This document shows, in pieces, positions 63,847 through 64,000 of a stretch of 64,000 nucleotides of DNA. How positions within the stretch are numbered: position 1 is the stretch's first letter; every line of letters starts with the position of its first letter. The position numbers were made by a program, and so were the translations under genes. Source of the DNA: Xanthomonas arboricola (lineage in GTDB: Bacteria; Pseudomonadota; Gammaproteobacteria; Xanthomonadales; Xanthomonadaceae); NCBI RefSeq assembly GCF_002940665.1, contig NZ_MIGY01000003.1, positions 62,001 through 126,000 on the forward strand, written 5' to 3'. The notes beneath the pieces are model-generated. The model searched no databases. It was given only the letters and a program-made list of their open reading frames with translations, and was not told where the DNA came from.

Positions 63847-64000
63847 ATGAAAAAAACCCCCGCAAAAAAGATCGTCGCCAGGAAAGGCGCGCCACTGCCC
63901 TTCGAGATCCACGCCACCCGCGACCAGCCGCTGGGCATGCCGGTCGAGCGCTTCCTGCGCAACTACTGGCACAAGCACCCGCTGCTGATCCGCAACGCGT
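63847..64000 (+). CDS. JmjC/cupin ribosomal oxygenase (YcfD-like), N-terminal part
   Basis: The window ends inside this gene; 51 residues are visible. After a basic N terminus (KKTPAKKIVARKG) comes GMPVERFLRNYWHKHPLLIR, the family start also seen in YcfD, a 2-oxoglutarate/Fe(II) oxygenase that hydroxylates an arginine of ribosomal protein uL16 (family knowledge). The catalytic His/Asp lie beyond the window. The position after purB is consistent. The 274 bp before it hold no gene that I can see. Confidence 0.72.
   Translation, partial: MKKTPAKKIVARKGAPLPFEIHATRDQPLGMPVERFLRNYWHKHPLLIRNA

Overview
This window is chromosomal DNA of a Xanthomonas species (Gammaproteobacteria, Xanthomonadaceae). 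The assignment rests on high G+C with GC-ending codons, on protein sequences I recognise as Xanthomonas-type orthologues (kynurenine 3-monooxygenase, a two-gene MetH, UDP-glucose dehydrogenase of the type that feeds xanthan), and on intergenic elements typical of the genus: runs of ggaatcggga in inverted pairs and long palindromes beginning gtaggagcgcac. I cannot fix the species. I see no insertion sequence, prophage, CRISPR array or integrase. Genes are tightly packed, often with 4-bp ATGA or GTGA overlaps.

1-22 kb is mostly core metabolism and maintenance: kmo, sbcB, a DUF2461 protein, a 5'-nucleotidase/spermidine-synthase-like pair, NAD kinase, rRNA methyltransferase RlmL, an ABC-F ATPase, a GNAT/hydrolase/MOSC cluster, a peptidoglycan amidase, a DUF1684 lipoprotein, a sulfurtransferase coupled to a DUF1289-Nudix fusion, a degenerate FKBP protein, enoyl-CoA hydratase, endonuclease III, and a SulP transporter coupled to carbonic anhydrase.

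22-30 kb is a phosphate-starvation locus: a phosphate-selective porin, two PstS paralogues (one periplasmic, one lipoprotein), PstC, PstA, PstB and PhoU. Pho-box-like sites precede both pstS genes. Porin, binding proteins, permease and PhoU together form a complete outer-to-inner membrane phosphate uptake and signalling path.

30-43.7 kb holds an RcnB-like secreted protein, RNase T, a remnant of a GGDEF gene, RlmB, RNase R, a tRNA-Leu(CAG) with promoter and terminator, a tandem SGNH hydrolase, an acyl-CoA dehydrogenase, and a methionine-cycle unit. That unit is an ArsR-type regulator fused to a SAM-methyltransferase fold (SahR-like), preceded by a 30-bp palindrome, then methionine synthase split into two overlapping genes. 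A palindromic repeat sits in frame inside the second metH gene.

43.8-48.5 kb is a sugar operon (AGE-family isomerase, PfkB kinase, FucP-type permease, LacI regulator). Its gene content fits mannose to fructose to fructose-6-phosphate. 48.6-53.7 kb carries an outer-membrane protein, an FKBP/ugd/slyX/DUF2058 operon and a periplasmic glutathione peroxidase. 53.8-58.3 kb is an envelope ABC-transporter operon led by a small exported protein and a YtrA-type GntR regulator, with a clear promoter overlapped by a GGTG-N16-CACC operator, and ending in a DUF4097-type repeat protein and two lipoproteins. 58.4-64 kb has fumC, a CNNM/CorC-type protein, purB, a DUF3060 lipoprotein and the start of a JmjC/cupin protein cut off by the window end.
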